Positions 42,409-52,181 of a DNA stretch of 64,000 nucleotides are shown here, piece after piece (position 1 is the first letter of the stretch; each line of letters starts with the position of its first letter). The notes under the pieces were generated by a model. The model worked only from the letters and a program-made list of their open reading frames with translations. It had not been told where the DNA came from and ran no database searches. Both the position numbers and the translations under genes were made by a program. Origin of the DNA: Clostridia bacterium UC5.1-1C12 (GTDB taxonomy: Bacteria; Bacillota_I; Bacilli_A; Erysipelotrichales; Erysipelotrichaceae); assembly GCA_001305055.1 (NCBI GenBank), contig BBZX01000005.1:62001-126000 (forward strand). The letters are read 5' to 3'.

Positions 42409-43185
42409 ATGAAAAAATATATCTTATGGAAAAATGATGGCATGCTTGCTGCCGGTACAACGTTAAGAGTTGCTGAACAGCCCGAGAATTTTAATATGGC
42501 TCTCCATGCAGGAGGCGATAAAGAAAATATATTAAAAAACCGCAATAAATTCTGTGAAGATTTCAACATCGGTTTGAATCAGTGTGTATTTGCTCAGCAA
42601 ACACATTCAGATCATCTAGTTAAGGTATCCGCCGCTGACAGCGGTAAAGGCAGTGACAATTATGCGAATGCAATTCCTGATTGTGACGCACTTTATACAA
42701 AAGAAAAAGGAATTATGCTTGGTGTCTTCCATGCTGACTGTGTTCCAGTGCTGATCTACGATCCTATTCAGGAGCTGGTTTGCGCAATCCATGCCGGCTG
42801 GCAAGGTACAGTTAAAGAAATCACCGGTAAAGCAATTAATTATCTGAAAGAGAATGAAGGTGTTGATCCATCTCAATTGCTGGTTTATATCGGGCCGGCA
42901 ATCTGTCAGGATAATTTTGAAGTTGGCGAAGAAGTTGTAGAATTAATCAATACTATGAGCTTTGATACTTCAGCCTTTGTTTATCAAAATACAGAGACTA
43001 AAAAAGCTTATGTTGATAATAAAGGTCTGAACCGTGAACAGTGCATTCTTGCCGGCGTCCCTTATACGAATATTTCCGTTGATAAAAACTGTACTTATTC
43101 AAACCAAGGAAACTTCTTCTCCTATCGTCGGGATAAGAACTGCGGACGGCATATGAGCTTTATTATGATGAAAGAGGGTAAATAA
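42409..43185 (+). CDS. pgeF: peptidoglycan editing factor PgeF (YfiH/laccase-domain family)
   Basis: 258 residues. Metal-site motifs VFAQQTHSDHL, GVFHADCVPVLIYDP and CAIHAGWQGTVKEITG, and a C-terminal CTYSNQGNFFSYRRDKNCGRHMSFI, all conserved in the family. In E. coli the protein removes wrongly incorporated residues from UDP-MurNAc peptides; others show purine nucleoside phosphorylase or laccase activity. The start at 42409 has AGAAGGG at 7 nt. The stop codon is followed immediately by the next start (TAA-ATG). Confidence 0.88.
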   Translation: MKKYILWKNDGMLAAGTTLRVAEQPENFNMALHAGGDKENILKNRNKFCEDFNIGLNQCVFAQQTHSDHLVKVSAADSGKGSDNYANAIPDCDALYTKEKGIMLGVFHADCVPVLIYDPIQELVCAIHAGWQGTVKEITGKAINYLKENEGVDPSQLLVYIGPAICQDNFEVGEEVVELINTMSFDTSAFVYQNTETKKAYVDNKGLNREQCILAGVPYTNISVDKNCTYSNQGNFFSYRRDKNCGRHMSFIMMKEGK

Positions 43186-43683
43186 ATGAAAGAAATTAAA
43201 CCTGTTGAGATTAAGGAAAATCTGATTGATTTAATCAAAAATCAGTGGATGCTGGTTACGGCCGGCAACGCGGAAGCCTGTAACACCATGACAGCCAGTT
43301 GGGGCTTTGCCGGATATATCTGGAATCGCCCGGTTGCTGTTACCGTTGTGCGTCCGCAGCGCTATACGTATCAGTTTTTGGAAAAAGAAGACACTTTCTC
43401 ACTCTGCTTTTTTGATGAAGAATACAGAGATGTGCTGAAGCTTTGCGGCAGCCAATCAGGACGTGACATTGATAAAATCAAAGCTAGTGGACTGAGTGTC
43501 AATTATACTGAGGCCGCCCCTTACTTTGATGAAGCCAAACTTGTGCTGATTTGCCGGAAGATTGCCGTTTCAGATATTGATCCTTCCCAATTTATTGATG
43601 CTGACATTGATAAGAATTATCCAAACAAAGATTATCATCGCAGCTATACCGGAGAAATTCTCAAGGTTTTAGAAAAAGCTTAA
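43186..43683 (+). CDS. flavin reductase-like FMN-binding protein
   Basis: 165 residues of the flavin reductase/FMN-binding split-barrel family: ACNTMTASWGFAGYIWNRPVAVTVVRPQRYTYQFLE is the phosphate- and isoalloxazine-contacting region, then FSLCFFDEEYRDVLKLCGSQSGRDIDK. Probably binds FMN and reduces an unknown acceptor. Translationally coupled to pgeF (no gap). Ends before a terminator. Confidence 0.85.
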   Translation: MKEIKPVEIKENLIDLIKNQWMLVTAGNAEACNTMTASWGFAGYIWNRPVAVTVVRPQRYTYQFLEKEDTFSLCFFDEEYRDVLKLCGSQSGRDIDKIKASGLSVNYTEAAPYFDEAKLVLICRKIAVSDIDPSQFIDADIDKNYPNKDYHRSYTGEILKVLEKA

Positions 43684-43700
43684 ATTTAATTGCCTGAATC

Positions 43701-43753
43701 AAAGGAAGTTTTAAAATCATTGAATTAATCAGTGAAATTAAAGCTTCCTTTTT
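43701..43753 (+). terminator. intrinsic terminator after the flavin reductase gene
   Basis: Stem AAAGGAAGTTTTAA / TTAAAGCTTCCTTT (one G-U) with a ~24-nt loop and a T-run. Confidence 0.7.
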
Positions 43754-43950
43754 AGTGTTTTACATTTACCAAATAAACAGCACTAGCGGCGGATGATGAT
43801 GACCGGTATAAAAATGGTCTTGCTATGCCATCACTTGTATATCCGAGATTCACAGTATTATAAATTAGTTGATTATCGTTATTAACCTATGGCGATTACT
43901 GGTTTCTCTGTCTTGCCTATTTAACGATCATAAACACCTTCCATAAAACT
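43754..43950. other. non-coding gap between convergent units
   Basis: The gap between the flavin reductase and deoD stops is 313 bp and carries the two terminators. I see nothing coding in the middle part. Confidence 0.6.
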
Positions 43951-43982
43951 AAAAAAGACAAAATCCTTTTCGATCTTGTCTT
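43951..43982 (-). terminator. intrinsic terminator of deoD
   Basis: Minus strand AAGACAAGATC / GATTTTGTCTT with a GAAAAG loop, then TTTT. Confidence 0.85.
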
Positions 43983-43996
43983 CTTCATTTATTTTT

Positions 43997-44706
43997 TTAG
44001 TCCGCCATTTCCAACGCGATCTTCATCATATTAGTAAATGAAGTTTCACGTTCTTCGGCTGTTGTTACCTGATGCGTGATCAATGAATCAGAAATTGTCA
44101 GCAGACAAGCAGCATTCCTGCCTAAAACCTTCGCATTGTGGAACAGCGCGAAGCTTTCCATTTCTACACAAACACAGCCATGTTCATTGTAGAACTCTGC
44201 CGGACCCGCAACATTATCTTCATGATAGAAAACATCACTTGAATGAATTCTGGCTTTAATTACCGGAATATTTAATTCTTCGGCTGCTTTTTCAAGACGT
44301 GCATTCAGTTCTTCACTTGGATATGTAATATCTGAATCATAGCCATTCTGTGCCTTCGCAAAATTTGATTCACTCCAGCTGCTCTCAACCAAAATCGTAT
44401 CAAACAGATTCAGCTTATCAGTATAAGCACCTGCTGATCCAATACGAATAATATTTCTACGCCATAGAATTTATACAGCTCATAGCTGTAAATACCGATT
44501 GAAGGCATTCCCATACCGCTGCCCATAACGGAAATCTTTCTTCCCTTATAAGTACCGGTATAACCAAACATGTTGCGCACGGTATTAAACTGCACGGCAT
44601 CCTCTAAAAATGTTTCCGCGATATATTTTGCACGGAGCGGATCTCCTGGCATTAACACGGTTTTCGCAATACTTCCTACTTCTGCTCTATTATGTGGTGT
44701 TGACAT
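43997..44706 (-). CDS. deoD: purine nucleoside phosphorylase, DeoD type
   Basis: 236 residues after restoring an A near 44452 ([17 protein letters not shown]). Motifs: [50 protein letters not shown] with the purine/ribose-contacting Met-Glu, and the catalytic Asp region TISDSLITH. Cytosolic hexameric phosphorolysis of purine (deoxy)nucleosides. Ribosome site AAGGAGG; a TATAAT at 44732-44737 lies 26 bp upstream. Confidence 0.93.
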
Positions 44707-44778
44707 AACAAATCCTCCTTCTATGCTATTTATTATAACATACAGCCGCTCCTTCTTTGCAATAATTTTTATTAAAGC

Positions 44779-44807
44779 TTGCCTATCGACCGCTTAAAAG
44801 CTACAAT
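44779..44807 (+). promoter_or_regulatory. sigma-A promoter of pepF
   Basis: TTGCCT, 17-bp spacer, TACAAT, 20 bp before the start codon and divergent from deoD. Confidence 0.7.
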
Positions 44808-44827
44808 GAATAGGACGAGGTGAAACT

Positions 44828-46591
44828 ATGAAAAGAGAAGAGGTACTTTCACAGTACAAATGGGATCTTTCATCACTTTTTCCTAATCAGGAAGCCTTTG
44901 ATGAAAATATTCATCGCTGTGAGGAATTACTGACAGCCTTAAAACAGATGGAAGGCTCGATCTGTAAGGACTGTGAAAGCTTTATCGCTTATATGGAAAC
45001 CAGTGAAGTATTCGGCTCCTGTATGGACAATGCGTATGTCTATGCGAAAATGTGCTGTGATGTGGAACCCGAAAAGCTTTAAATCAGCAGAATCTTGCGA
45101 AAGCCGAGCTATTGTTAACTACTCAGCAAAGCGAACTGGCTTTTGTTGATCTGGAGCTGATCCGCCATAAAGAGATCGTGGATGAATATCTGAAACAGCC
45201 AGCCTGTAAGGATTTCCGTTATCCGATTTCCTGTGTATGGAAAACGATACCGCATCGGCTGGATGAAGCCGGTGAAAAAATGCTTGCTGATATGCAGGAC
45301 ATCTGTGACAATGCCCAGCGTACCTATCAGTCATGGCGGGTAACGTTTAAGGATGTCATGGTTGACGGCAAACCCCAGTTTCTTAATGGCGCGACACTGC
45401 GCGAATTTCTGCGCCACCCTGATGCACAAGTACGAAAAGATGCCTATATCAATTATTTCAGTGAATATAAGCGTTTAAGTGCACCGATGTCAAATCTATT
45501 GATCGGGCATGCGAAAGGTCAGGTCTTTAACGCACATACCAGACATTTTAATTCCGCGTTAGAAGCCAGTCTGTTTGAGGATGATGCTGATAAGAAGCTG
45601 TTTGATAAGGTATGCATGATGGCGAATGAAAAATACATCAATGGCTTCCATGCCTATAATGCCTTAAAAAAGAATTGCTGGAACTCGATGAGCTGCATTA
45701 TTATGACTTAAATGTTCCGTTGGTTAAAAATACCGAGATTCGCTATACCATTGAAGAATGCTTTGCTATATTGGATGAAGCGTTAAAACCTCTGGGCGAT
45801 GATTATTTGAGTAAACTGCATCAGGCCAGAGACAGCCAATGGATCGATTCATGACTCATGAAGGAAAACGGCCGGGCGCTTATTCATGGGGAACGTATAC
45901 ATCTAACGCTTATGTGATGATGAATTTTACCGGCGGTTATGATTCACTCAGTACGCTGGCTCATGAGCTAGGTCATTCAATGCATTCTACCTATTCAAAT
46001 GAGAACAACCGCAGCATGTTAGCCGGATATCGGATCTTTGTCGCCGAGGTTGCATCCACAGTGAATGAGATTCTGCTGAACCGTTATCTGTTAAGCACCA
46101 GTGATGATGATGAATATAAAGCATATATTCTTTATAATCTCTTGGAGCAGCTGGCTGGCACCTTATACCGTCAGCCGATGTTTGCTCAGTTTGAAGCGCA
46201 GCTTCATGAGATGATTGAAAAAGGTGAAGCCGTTTCGAATCAGACATGTATGGATCTGTTCCTTAGACTCAGCAAGGAAAACTATGGCCCTGAGGTACTT
46301 CTTGATGAAGCGGTTCATGGTGCCGGCTGTTACTATGTGCCGCATTTCTATTACAATTTTTATGTTTATAAATATACGCTTGGGATGTCGGTGGCATTGT
46401 CATTCGCACAGAAGATTTTATCCGGCAATACGGCTGACTATCTGTCCTTCTTAAAGATGGGCGGCAGTGAGAGTCCGGTTGATGAACTGATTCATTCTGG
46501 CGTTGACCCTAATAATGATCAGGTATACAATGATGCATTTACCTTCTTTGCACAGACATTGGAGGAATTTAAGGAGCTGATGAAAAAATGA
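44828..46591 (+). CDS. pepF: oligoendopeptidase F (M3 family)
   Basis: 588 residues after restoring three bases (an A near 45078, an A near 45672, a T near 45850). N-terminal YKWDLSSLFPNQEAFDENI, catalytic zinc motif LAHELGHSMHS (HExxH) preceded by WIDFMTHEGKRPGAYSWG, and the downstream helix with FVAEVASTVNEILL supplying the third ligand Glu. Cytosolic peptidase cutting short peptides. Its end overlaps the HD-domain gene by 4 bp (ATGA). Confidence 0.93.
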
Positions 46592-47025
46592 ATCGTTACG
46601 AAGAAATAAAGAAAATCGCTGACCGTTACTATAACGGAATCGAAAATGATGAAAATAGAGCTATCTGTTTTGAACACAGCCAGGCAGTTGCCGATTGTGC
46701 AAAAGAGATTGCCGAAAAAGAGAATTATAATCCGGAATTAGTTCAGATTGCCGGTTATCTGCATGATTGTGCTCAATATCTTGAACATGGTCATCATCAT
46801 GCTTTCCGCTCAAGTGTCATGGCAAGAGATATGCTGGTATCTTCAGCTTTATTCTCAACAGAAGAGATTCATCGCATCATGAATTCGATTGCCCGTCATT
46901 CTGATAAAGACCGCGTGGACGGCATTTGTGATGAAATTTTAAAGAATGCCGATCTGTTGGCCAGAAAGCGATGCGGTGATCCGGTGAGTGATGCGGCGAT
47001 GGAAAGAATTAAAAATTATTTATAA
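46588..47025 (+). CDS. HD-domain hydrolase, YqeK-like
   Basis: 145 residues. HD metal motif residues: His in CFEHSQAVADCA, His-Asp in IAGYLHDCAQYLEHGHHH, then AFRSSVMARDML and IARHSDKDRVDGICDEILKNADLLAR with a later Asp. Small HD phosphohydrolases of this type act on nucleotides. Coupled to pepF by a 4-bp overlap. The substrate is not evident. Confidence 0.8.
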   Translation: MNRYEEIKKIADRYYNGIENDENRAICFEHSQAVADCAKEIAEKENYNPELVQIAGYLHDCAQYLEHGHHHAFRSSVMARDMLVSSALFSTEEIHRIMNSIARHSDKDRVDGICDEILKNADLLARKRCGDPVSDAAMERIKNYL

Positions 47026-47419
47026 GAACAAGAAAATGATTTCATAAATTTATTCAGGAAATTATTTTATTATTAAGGACACCGGCTGTATTTTTTGTGC
47101 TGTTCCTTCCTGTATTGTTCCGCTCTTTTACCTGCCGGTATCGGAACCGCACCCGAGCATTGACACCCGGGAATTTTTTATCAGTTCAATGTTATCACGA
47201 CATGATCTGTATGATCCGCGAGAGACTACACAGAAGAAACAATTTCGAAAACACGCCAGTAATTGAGATATTGGCATCTAATGTATAAAAATGACCATGC
47301 TTGAGTATTAAACCTCTAACATGGTCATTTTCTGTATGTACCTGTTTGAAATTGTCACTTTGATTTTATTTGTTTACGTAAATAAGTTGTACTCCCTTTC
47401 AATAATGTCTTATTTCTGC
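47026..47419. other. 394-bp gap without recognisable gene
   Basis: GC-richer patch at 47090-47230, and a palindromic CCCGAGC...CACCCGGG. Frames on both strands are short and match nothing I know. Confidence 0.5.
47287..47331. terminator. bidirectional terminator-like hairpin
   Basis: AAATGACCATG / CATGGTCATTT with a ~20-nt loop and T-runs on both strands, between the convergent HD and EFR1 genes. Confidence 0.65.
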
Positions 47420-48178
47420 TTATTCATCAATCTTTTTAGGGCATGTATAACGGTTTAATCCTTCAGTATGCCTGCCATATTCAATCGCTTCAACCGGACA
47501 GCGGCAGATACAGGCCATGCAGTGGGTGCAGTCCTTTCCCCATTGTGGTATGCCGTTTACAAGCTGAATATTATTCAGCGGGCAAACATTTACACATTGG
47601 CCGCAGCTCACACAATCAGTCTTTGCGTAAAACTTATCCGCCTTAACCATTAAGGAATAAAATAATGGATTTATTACCTGACTGCACAGCTTACTTTTGA
47701 AGCTGATCGGCTGTAACGGAATGCCGGTTCCATTTTTAATCCACTCTGCAATCTTAGCCAGTTTTGCGTCGGCTGCTTCAATAATTTTAAATGCCTCCTG
47801 TTGATTCGGCGCTGAATAAAGCGCAATATAATTTTCCGGCATAATGACCTCTGCGCAGCCTTGAAATTGATAACCCAGATCAGCGCATAACCGTTTCAGA
47901 TAGGCTTCAGCATTGCCGATTGCGCCGCCGCAGGTCAGCACAAAATATACTTTCTTGCTGCCATTTAATTTAGTTTTTCGCAAATATTCTTCAACGATGC
48001 GCGGAAGCCGCCAAGCATAGGTCGGTGCTGCGATAACCCATGGTTTTTGAGAGGTCAGCTCCCGTGTATCCTGAATGCGTATTTTGGTAAAGAGGTTCAA
48101 GAATTCATCCCCTGTCTTCGCAGCAATTTGCTGAGCCGCGTACTCGCTGTTGCCGGTTCCTGAGAAATATAAAATCAT
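47420..48178 (-). CDS. EFR1 family ferredoxin-flavodoxin protein
   Basis: 252 residues. N-terminal flavodoxin-like domain with FSGTGNSEYAA binding FMN phosphate, and APTYAWRLPR. C-terminal ferredoxin domain with two [4Fe-4S] motifs, CVSCGQCVNVCP and CTHCMACICRCP. Electron carrier of anaerobes; partner unknown. Overlaps the ArsR regulator by 4 bp, so it is controlled with it. Confidence 0.9.
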   Translation of the reverse strand: MILYFSGTGNSEYAAQQIAAKTGDEFLNLFTKIRIQDTRELTSQKPWVIAAPTYAWRLPRIVEEYLRKTKLNGSKKVYFVLTCGGAIGNAEAYLKRLCADLGYQFQGCAEVIMPENYIALYSAPNQQEAFKIIEAADAKLAKIAEWIKNGTGIPLQPISFKSKLCSQVINPLFYSLMVKADKFYAKTDCVSCGQCVNVCPLNNIQLVNGIPQWGKDCTHCMACICRCPVEAIEYGRHTEGLNRYTCPKKIDE

Positions 48179-48549
48179 CGTTCATCATCCTTTCCTTGTG
48201 TATCACTGATATGCAAAACACCCTCAACAATCTGCTTCATCAACTCTAAAAGGCTCTGCCACTGCGTTTCATTGGCATTGATGTAATAAAAATTCATCGT
48301 TCCCTCTTTCCGCATATTAACAATACCGGCTTCTTTTAAAATCTGCAGATGATGTGAAACTGAGGGACGTGTTAAATGTGTCTTTTTCGCAATCTCATTG
48401 ACGCGGATACCCTTCAGATCACTTTCCAATAGGACAAGCAAAATCAGCTGTCTTGTTTCATCACCGATTGCTGTCAACGCTTTCCGATTGTTTTTAAACC
48501 CTTCTGTAATCATCAGCAGCCGCGCCGCACAATCCTTTTTTTCCGCCAT
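48175..48549 (-). CDS. ArsR family HTH regulator
   Basis: 124 residues. Winged helix: LTAIGDETRQLILLVLLE, GIRVNEIAKKTHLTRPSVSHHLQILKEAGIVNMRKEG, YYINANETQWQSL. No typical Cys metal sensor motif in the recognition helix, so it may sense redox or another signal. The second of two adjacent ATG codons (48549) is better spaced from AGGAGG. An AGTAAA/TTTACT inverted repeat just upstream is the likely operator. Probably self-regulates with the EFR1 gene. Confidence 0.88.
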   Translation of the reverse strand: MAEKKDCAARLLMITEGFKNNRKALTAIGDETRQLILLVLLESDLKGIRVNEIAKKTHLTRPSVSHHLQILKEAGIVNMRKEGTMNFYYINANETQWQSLLELMKQIVEGVLHISDTQGKDDER

Positions 48550-48559
48550 CATAGCCCTC

Positions 48560-49326
48560 CTAGTAAATGTTTACTTTAAGCGATTCACGTCTTGGTGAAC
48601 GCTGATATTTTACCTTTGGATAACCCAATACTAAAGTTACCGCTGCTTGGCTGCGTTTTAAGCCCAGCATTTTTCTTATTTTATGGGACATTTTTTAAAG
48701 CCATGGTGAAATAACCGCTGAATAAAACACCTAACCCATTCGCTTCTGCCACAAATTCCATATTCTGTGCTGCGAGGTGCGCGTTGACCGCATCAGCAGC
48801 AGTGATAAGGATGACCTTAGGTGCCTTGAAAAAGAAAAATCATCATTGATTTCATTACGTCTTGCCAAAGCGTTAAAACAATCAATCAACGGTTTTATTC
48901 TGCGCAGCAAGCGGACAGCAATCGCTTCTATTTCTTGTTTTTCTGATCAAGTATGATAAAAGAAACATCCTGCGCATTCTTGCTGGTATGTGTCAATCTG
49001 CCCGCTTCAAGAATCTGATTCATGACATGTTCAGGAATCTCTTGATCTTTAAATTGACGGATCGTTCTTCGGAAACGGATGACTTCTAATACTTGATCAG
49101 GATCTAGGCGCTTGGGCGCTGTTTGACTGATCGGTTCATGCTCATAACCGCTGATCATGACGGCGGCCTTTGGACAGACAGACTCACAGTGCCCGCAGAA
49201 GATGCACTCAGCTGCAATTATCTGTGCTTTGCCCTCTGCCAGTTTTATATTGTGTGCCGGACAGTCATTGATGCAAAGTGAACAGCCGACACAGTTTTGA
49301 TTAATCGTTATCTTATGTTGATTCAT
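48560..49326 (-). CDS. nitroreductase family protein with N-terminal 2[4Fe-4S] ferredoxin domain
   Basis: About 255 residues when small frame errors are corrected (an A lost near 48941, a T near 48842, and a one- or two-base error near 48693). Ferredoxin motifs CVGCSLCINDCP and CIFCGHCESVCP, then the nitroreductase FMN domain with RFRRTIRQFKDQEIP, NGLGVLFSGYF and LGYPKVKYQRSP. The end runs to 48560, where its last codons overlap the ArsR operator. Probably an FMN reductase fed by the attached clusters. A TATAAT (49359-49364) lies upstream. Confidence 0.75.
48562..48575. promoter_or_regulatory. inverted repeat, probable ArsR-family operator
   Basis: AGTAAA-TG-TTTACT, perfect 6-bp arms, directly upstream of the regulator's ribosome site and inside the 3' end of the nitroreductase gene. 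Confidence 0.5.
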
Positions 49327-49420
49327 CGTAGACCTTCTTTCGTTAACTTACATTAACCATTATATCATTTAGCACTGTTTCTGCAGCATCCGTAAAGAAA
49401 GTCATTACCATCAATTAACC

Positions 49421-49452
49421 AAAAGAAAAGCCTATCTTTATTAAATAGGCTT
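49421..49452 (-). terminator. intrinsic terminator of the murF-ddl operon
   Basis: Minus strand AAGCCTAT / ATAGGCTT with a 9-nt loop and TTTTC. Confidence 0.75.
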
Positions 49453-49462
49453 GCTTTACATC

Positions 49463-50603
49463 TTATTTCTTGATGCCGTCAAAGGCTGAGTTTTTAAGCA
49501 GTGATGATTCAATGGTCGAAACGATTTTCTTGGCATTGCGCTCTTTTCGGAAAGCCAGATTGATACAGCGGTCAAGCAGCTCCTGACGGCTCATATCCTT
49601 AAACAGATAGGCAGCTAATGATCCGGGAATCGTGTTGATTTCATTAAGATACAAAGCTTTGGCTTCATTATCATACAGGAAATCGATGCGCACTACACCG
49701 CTGCATTCACAGACCTTAAAAGCATTTCTGGCTGCTTCTTTGATCGCCTCACAGATATCTTCCTCAATACCGGCCGCAGCCGGCGGCTGATGGATTCCAT
49801 ACCTTTGCTTGAACTGCCGCCATATTTATCTACATAGCTTAAGATTGTCTCACTCTTGAATACTTCCTCAATCAATGACAGCTTTATATCATCATGATCA
49901 CCAAGCAATCCAATATTAAATTCCCTGAAATCCGTAAACCGATGTTCAACAACCAGCTTGCTGTCAAAGGCAAAACATTCCAACGCGGTTGGCAGGAGCT
50001 GATCCTTATCATCACAGCAAAGAATGCCGATCGAACTGCCGCCGCTGACTGGCTTGATGATCCATGGGCCGCCGATTTGTTCTGCTTTTTCTATGAGTGT
50101 TTCAGGATGCAGGATACATTCACTGCGGGTAATCTCAAAGCCATTGACCAACGGCACCTGTACACTGTTTAATACTCTGCGCATCATCGCTTTATCCTGA
50201 ACGATGGCACAGGATAGAACACCGGATTCACAATAAGGAACACCTAATGTTTCTAAGAAGCCCTGAAACTTACCATCTTCGCCGCTTGCGCCATGCATGA
50301 TCGGAAAAACGACATCAAGGCGCTGTTTCACCCTGAATAAACGCCGGTATTTAAGAAATACCTCCTGTCCCTCCCGCACCCAGTCAACAACCTCAAGCAG
50401 CTTAGGGATATCCTCCAGCTTTTGATATGTGGCAGCTTCCATCGCTTTCCTGCCGGTGTAAAATTGCTGATCTTTTCCATAATAAATGGGTATGATCTCA
50501 TATTTATTATGATCAAATGATTTCATGGCCTGCAAAGCGGAAATTACTGATACCTCATGCTCCACAGACTTCCGCCATATACGACACCAACCTGTATTTT
50601 CAT
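49463..50603 (-). CDS. ddl: D-alanine--D-alanine ligase
   Basis: 380 residues after restoring an A near 50572 (GGKSVEHEVSV) and a C near 49792 (MESHQPPAAAGIEED). ATP-grasp features: VVYGGKSVEHEVSVISA, VFPIMHGASGEDG, PWIIKPVSGGSSIGI and the metal-binding YLNEINTIPGSLAAYLF. Joins two D-alanines for the peptidoglycan stem peptide; the product is used by the MurF-type enzyme encoded upstream. Start ATG with GAGGAGG at 6 nt. Confidence 0.93.
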
Positions 50604-50648
50604 CTTGCGCCTCCTCACACACTAGATTATGCAAAACACCCAGATTGG

Positions 50649-52181
50649 TTAATGAAGAAATGCATCGGGAATATCATTTTCAATTAGAATGGTATCATTT
50701 TCATGCATCATTGCCTTCACAACCTCAAGGGCACGGCGCATACTGTCCACATGCAGGATCTTTTCCTCTTCAATCCCAACGCGCAGACAGCCTCTTTCCA
50801 TATCCGGCGCATTACGGCCAATCAGTACGATCAGGTCAATCCCCTTCATCTGCGTACCAAATTGTTCACAGTAGAACGCCGTCTGTGCCCCCAGATCAAT
50901 GAAACCCGGTGTAATGAGAATATGTCTGCCCGGCATCATTGCAAGCACCTCAAGGGCTTCTTTGGCGCTGTCAGGATTAGAATTATACGCATTATCAATC
51001 AAACGGCCGCAGCCAAAGCTTTTTAACTCCAAACGATGTGGAATCGGCGGCATTGTTTTAAGAGCCAGCTTCATCAATTCAAGATCAACACCCAGCTCAT
51101 CGGCCATTGCCAGCGCCCCAACACTGTTTAAAATATTATGCATTCCTAACAGCTTGGTCTCAAAAGCTGTCCGCTGACTCTCATGAAGCAGTTCAAAGCG
51201 GCTGCCCGATGCATCACAAAAAATGTTAACTCCCTGATAATCTGCCGGCAGCTTCACCCCATAGCTTATTACCTTAATTGGATTGTTGATCTGTGCGTTG
51301 CGCAAATATTCATTATCCGTATTAATGAACACTGCCTTATTCGCATGCTCAGCCAGCTGCAGCTTTTCATGAAGAATATTCTCCAATGACTTAAAGGTAG
51401 CCAGATGCTGCAAACCAACCGCAGTCACAATCCCATAATCAGGCTGTACAAAACGGCAAAGATCCTCAATCTCATGCACATGATCCGCTCCCATCTCACA
51501 AAGAAATACTTCATCGGATAGCGTCAGCTTTCGAATCGTGCGGGTGATGCCCATCTCATTATTATAAGAAAGCGGTGTTGCACAGCATGCATATTTCATG
51601 GACAGCAGCTGATTTAAAATATTTTTCACACTGGTTTTGCCATAACTGCCGGTAATGCCGATTTTGATACAGCTGCAGCCTGCCAGCTTCTCACTTGCCG
51701 CCTGCCGATACTGACGCCGAATCCTTTTCTCCAGCGGTACCGACAGCAAGGCAGTCACAATAAAAAACAGTGAATGAAGACCAAATAAAGGAATCATCAG
51801 CACATAGATCGTGATCTTGCTCAGCTGTGTGCAAAGCAGGACAAACAATGCGATTAATGCCGCATATAAAATAATCAGCCGTTTGATCCGCTGTGTATAA
51901 ACTAAGGCCAATGGCTGTTTTTCTTCATTTTTACTGAATAGATATACATAGACACAAAGAAACAGCACAATCAACCCATCGGCTTCATTGACACTCATGA
52001 TACTGAATATAAAAAACAGAAAAAGAAAACCGTTCTGCAGCAAGTCATGCCAAATTTTTTCACGCTTTAACGCATCGATATATCGGCCAAAATTATATCG
52101 ATTCTGCTGATAACTCTGTGCGTCCCGCAAAAAATAACTGAAAGACAAATCAATCAGCAAGGCGGCGATCAGCAGCCTCAT
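50649..52181 (-). CDS. MurF-like Mur ligase with N-terminal membrane domain
   Basis: 510 residues. The first ~155 residues hold about five hydrophobic segments instead of the normal UDP-sugar-binding MurF domain. From residue ~172 the Mur ligase ATPase domain begins: GITGSYGKTSVKN (P-loop), CEMGADHVHEIEDLCRFVQPDYGIVTAVGLQHL, LGMHNILNS, and the C-terminal domain with IDNAYNSNPDSAKEAL. Next to ddl, so addition of D-Ala-D-Ala to the tripeptide precursor, at the membrane, is the simplest role. The start at 52181 overlaps the hydrolase stop (ATGA). Confidence 0.8.
   Translation of the reverse strand: MRLLIAALLIDLSFSYFLRDAQSYQQNRYNFGRYIDALKREKIWHDLLQNGFLFLFFIFSIMSVNEADGLIVLFLCVYVYLFSKNEEKQPLALVYTQRIKRLIILYAALIALFVLLCTQLSKITIYVLMIPLFGLHSLFFIVTALLSVPLEKRIRRQYRQAASEKLAGCSCIKIGITGSYGKTSVKNILNQLLSMKYACCATPLSYNNEMGITRTIRKLTLSDEVFLCEMGADHVHEIEDLCRFVQPDYGIVTAVGLQHLATFKSLENILHEKLQLAEHANKAVFINTDNEYLRNAQINNPIKVISYGVKLPADYQGVNIFCDASGSRFELLHESQRTAFETKLLGMHNILNSVGALAMADELGVDLELMKLALKTMPPIPHRLELKSFGCGRLIDNAYNSNPDSAKEALEVLAMMPGRHILITPGFIDLGAQTAFYCEQFGTQMKGIDLIVLIGRNAPDMERGCLRVGIEEEKILHVDSMRRALEVVKAMMHENDTILIENDIPDAFLH

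Noticed and set aside
47090..47290. Possible gene in the GC-richer patch after the HD-domain gene
   Set aside because: Short frames on both strands, no ribosome site, no recognisable motif.
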